Shown here one piece after another: positions 6,662 to 8,474 of a stretch of DNA of 8,474 nucleotides. The notes beneath the pieces are model-generated. The model was not told the origin of the DNA. It ran no database searches and saw only the letters and a program-made list of their open reading frames with translations. How positions within the stretch are numbered: position 1 is the stretch's first letter; each line of letters starts with the position of its first letter. Origin of the DNA: Schlesneria sp. (GTDB lineage: Bacteria; Planctomycetota; Planctomycetia; Planctomycetales; Planctomycetaceae); NCBI GenBank assembly GCA_025353525.1, contig JANXOO010000492.1:1-8474 (forward strand), given 5' to 3'. A program made the translations under genes and the position numbers.

Positions 6662-6682
6662 GCGGCAATTTAAATGTGCCGC
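6662..6682. promoter_or_regulatory. Inverted repeat around an AT-rich core, possible operator or second hairpin
   Basis: GCGGCA (6662-6667) and TGCCGC (6677-6682) are perfect 6-bp arms around a 9-nt spacer containing the palindrome ATTTAAAT (6668-6675). It starts 8 bp past the preceding hairpin and about 160-180 bp upstream of the DUF1549/DUF1553 gene. It could be a regulator site for that gene or part of the 3' structure of the upstream transcript. Function not established. Confidence 0.25.
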
Positions 6683-6729
6683 CCGATTTGACAACGACAT
6701 CAATTCAGACCACTCACGGCATAAATTCG

Positions 6730-6759
6730 TTGGCGAAAAGTCCTCGAACACGTTAACAT
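6730..6759 (+). promoter_or_regulatory. Weak sigma-70-like promoter candidate before the DUF1549/DUF1553 gene
   Basis: TTGGCG (6730-6735) and TAACAT (6754-6759) are separated by 18 bp, 83 bp upstream of the start codon at 6842. Each hexamer matches the E. coli consensus only partly, and planctomycete promoters are poorly known, so this is tentative. It is the best candidate seen in the 294-bp gap, which otherwise holds only the two inverted repeats. Confidence 0.2.
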
Positions 6760-6841
6760 TCTTTGATGCGTGTGGGTGGCTGCTTCGCTTGCTGTTGTTT
6801 TACCGTTTCGCCGCCCGGTTCTGGCACAACTCGGGGACGTA

Positions 6842-8474
6842 ATGTCGATCGCTGGTAACGAGTTCCGTCAATCGACTCTTCTACGATGTTTCATTGGCCT
6901 CGCGGTCGCGGTGATCGCCTTGTTCGGCTCCGGGCCGCTTGAAGCGGCCGACGAACGGCGAGTCAGCTTCGTCAACGAAGTAATGCCGATATTGACGAAG
7001 TCGGGCTGTAATGCGGGTGTCTGCCATGCCAAAGCAGGGAACGGTCAAAACGGCTTTCAACTCTCGTTGCTCGGGTTCGAGCCGCGCGAAGACTACGAGC
7101 ACCTTGTCCACGAAGGGCGAGGGAGACGCCTCTTTTCGAGCGCCCCTGATCGAAGTTTGTTGCTTCTGAAAGCATCAGGACAGTTACCGCACGGCGGCGG
7201 AGTCCGGCTGGATGCTCGCTCTGAAAGTTACTCATTGGTGCGTAGCTGGATTCGCCAGGGGGCAACTTTTGACCGGGACGACGATCCGAAATTCGTGTCG
7301 TTTGAAGTTCAGCCGAATCGCGGCTCGATACCTCGTCGCGGCGAACAACAACTGAAAGCCGTTGCCCGGTATTCTGATAACTCAGCCCGGGATGTGACTG
7401 ATTTGGCGCTGTACGAAGCTAACGACCGGGCCATGGCCGACGTGTCAGATCGGGGACTGGTCAAAGTTCTCGACATTTCGGGAAATGTCGCCGTCATGGT
7501 CCGTTACCAGGGCCGTGTGGCCGTATTTAGCGCTTCGGTGCCGCTGGGCGCCCCGGTTGATCAACTGCCCCCGTCCAAAAACTTCATTGACGAACTGGTT
7601 TTTGCCAACCTGAAAGAAATCGGAGTTCCGCCGTCGCCTGTCTGTAACGATGCAACGTTCCTTCGACGCGCGACACTCGATATCGCAGGCCGCCTCCCCT
7701 CGATCGAGGAAGCAACTGCGTTTCTAAACAGCTCGGATATCGACAAACGTGATCGGGTCATCGACAGACTTTTGCGTAGCCCCGACTATGCCGACTATTT
7801 TGCCGGCAAATGGACAGCCCTTCTGAAAAATCGACGAGACGATACCAGCGATATCGTCTCGAATTTCGCATTTCATGCCTGGGTTCGTGACAGTTTACTC
7901 GCCAACAAACCGTACGATCAATTTGTTCGCGAGCTTTTGGCGGCGACAGGAACAGTGATCGGAAATCCGCCCGTCGCATGGTACAAGCGAGTCAAAGAAC
8001 CGAAACAGCAGATCGAGGATGTTGCGCAACTTTTCCTCGGTGTCAGGATGCAATGTGCCCAGTGCCACCATCACCCTTTCGAGAAATGGAGCCAGGATGA
8101 TTACTATTCACTGGCGGCATTTTTTGGTCAGGTCGGTCGAAAACCGTCTCCCACACGGGGCGAAGACATGATCTACCACAAGCGAGGAATCGCTGTGGCG
8201 ACGAACGTGAAATCGGGTCGGTCACTCAAACCTGCGGCACTGGGTGACCCGATGCCCGATATTGTGGCCGACGAAGACCCGCGTTTGAAACTTGCTGACT
8301 GGATGAGTTCCCCACATAACCCGTTCTTCGCCAAATCACTCGTGAATCGCTATTGGAAGCACTTCTTTCAGCGGGGTCTGATCGAGCCGGAAGACGACAT
8401 ACGCGACACGAACCCGCCGACGAATCCGGTTTTGCTGAGTGCCCTGGAAAAGCACTTTATTGCCGGTCACTTTG
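6842..8474 (+). CDS. Planctomycete cytochrome-like protein, BIG2-DUF1549-DUF1553, 3' end outside the window
   Basis: 544 residues are visible and the frame is still open at the window end. The ATG at 6842 has GGGGA 4 nt upstream (6833-6837). A signal peptide covers about 1-36 (CFIGLAVAVIALFG, cleavage near EAA). A haem-binding-like motif C56-NAGV-C61-H62 has four residues between the cysteines, as usual in this family, within a region (about 42-142) running to LPHGGGVRLD. A BIG2-like immunoglobulin fold spans about 153-236 (LKAVARYSDNSARDVTD). DUF1549 (PSCyt2) spans about 245-430, with RRATLDIAGRLPS at 275-287 and a second cysteine motif CAQCHHHPFEKW at 405-416. DUF1553 (PSD1) begins near 478 (LADWMSSPHNPFFAKSLVNRYW). 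Full-length members are generally longer, so a sizeable C-terminal part is missing. The family is abundant in planctomycetes and often precedes a DUF1501 gene; its biochemical role is not established. Redox or polysaccharide-linked roles are speculation. Confidence 0.94.
   Translation, partial: MSIAGNEFRQSTLLRCFIGLAVAVIALFGSGPLEAADERRVSFVNEVMPILTKSGCNAGVCHAKAGNGQNGFQLSLLGFEPREDYEHLVHEGRGRRLFSSAPDRSLLLLKASGQLPHGGGVRLDARSESYSLVRSWIRQGATFDRDDDPKFVSFEVQPNRGSIPRRGEQQLKAVARYSDNSARDVTDLALYEANDRAMADVSDRGLVKVLDISGNVAVMVRYQGRVAVFSASVPLGAPVDQLPPSKNFIDELVFANLKEIGVPPSPVCNDATFLRRATLDIAGRLPSIEEATAFLNSSDIDKRDRVIDRLLRSPDYADYFAGKWTALLKNRRDDTSDIVSNFAFHAWVRDSLLANKPYDQFVRELLAATGTVIGNPPVAWYKRVKEPKQQIEDVAQLFLGVRMQCAQCHHHPFEKWSQDDYYSLAAFFGQVGRKPSPTRGEDMIYHKRGIAVATNVKSGRSLKPAALGDPMPDIVADEDPRLKLADWMSSPHNPFFAKSLVNRYWKHFFQRGLIEPEDDIRDTNPPTNPVLLSALEKHFIAGHF

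Noticed and set aside
6585..6842. 85-codon plus-strand frame before the DUF1549 gene, ending one base into its start codon
   Set aside because: No ribosome-binding site; it runs through two non-coding-looking inverted repeats and its product has no recognisable features. The 1-nt overlap is probably chance.

Overview
The window looks like a chromosomal segment of a planctomycete (Planctomycetota). The strongest evidence is the partial gene at 6842-8474. It has the planctomycete-type layout of an N-terminal haem-binding-like Cx4CH motif, a BIG2-like domain, a DUF1549 (PSCyt2) domain and the start of a DUF1553 (PSD1) domain. Small exported Gly/Tyr/Pro-rich proteins and long exported proteins of unknown function fit the same phylum. 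Base composition is moderately GC-rich by eye. No rRNA, tRNA, CRISPR array or transposase gene was found.

Layout. From 5565 down to 1, five genes read leftward on the minus strand. They are a 163-aa exported Gly/Tyr/Pro-rich protein (5565-5074), a 512-aa exported protein with a probable beta-propeller domain (5058-3520), a sugar-type substrate-binding lipoprotein (3384-2353), an RbsA-type double ATPase (2122-605) and an RbsC-type permease cut by the window edge (599-1). The first two are 15 nt apart and probably co-transcribed. The last three form a ribose/xylose-class (CUT2) ABC importer, with only 5 nt between ATPase and permease. Rightward on the plus strand lie a 194-aa protein of unknown function (5963-6547) and the DUF1549/DUF1553 gene (6842 to the edge). 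A 397-bp divergent region (5566-5962) separates the two directions.

How the parts may work together. The lipoprotein would capture a small sugar or sugar-like ligand outside the cytoplasmic membrane, and the permease and ATPase would import it. The 512-aa exported protein just upstream could act on, or bind, the glycan that supplies the ligand, but this rests only on gene order. The DUF1549/DUF1553 protein belongs to a large planctomycete family of secreted, cytochrome-like proteins and looks independent of the transporter.

Most unusual points: (1) a 111-bp near-perfect palindromic element sits in frame inside the signal-peptide n-region of the 512-aa gene, and its length is a multiple of three; (2) the permease carries about 120 extra residues between its first membrane helix and the conserved RbsC core, with a predicted alpha/beta pattern resembling a lobe of a type 1 periplasmic binding protein; (3) the binding protein lacks the ribose-contact Arg of RbsB and has several extra cysteines; (4) the transporter gene gaps contain a stem-loop, a 22-bp-period repeat and palindromes that may be regulatory.
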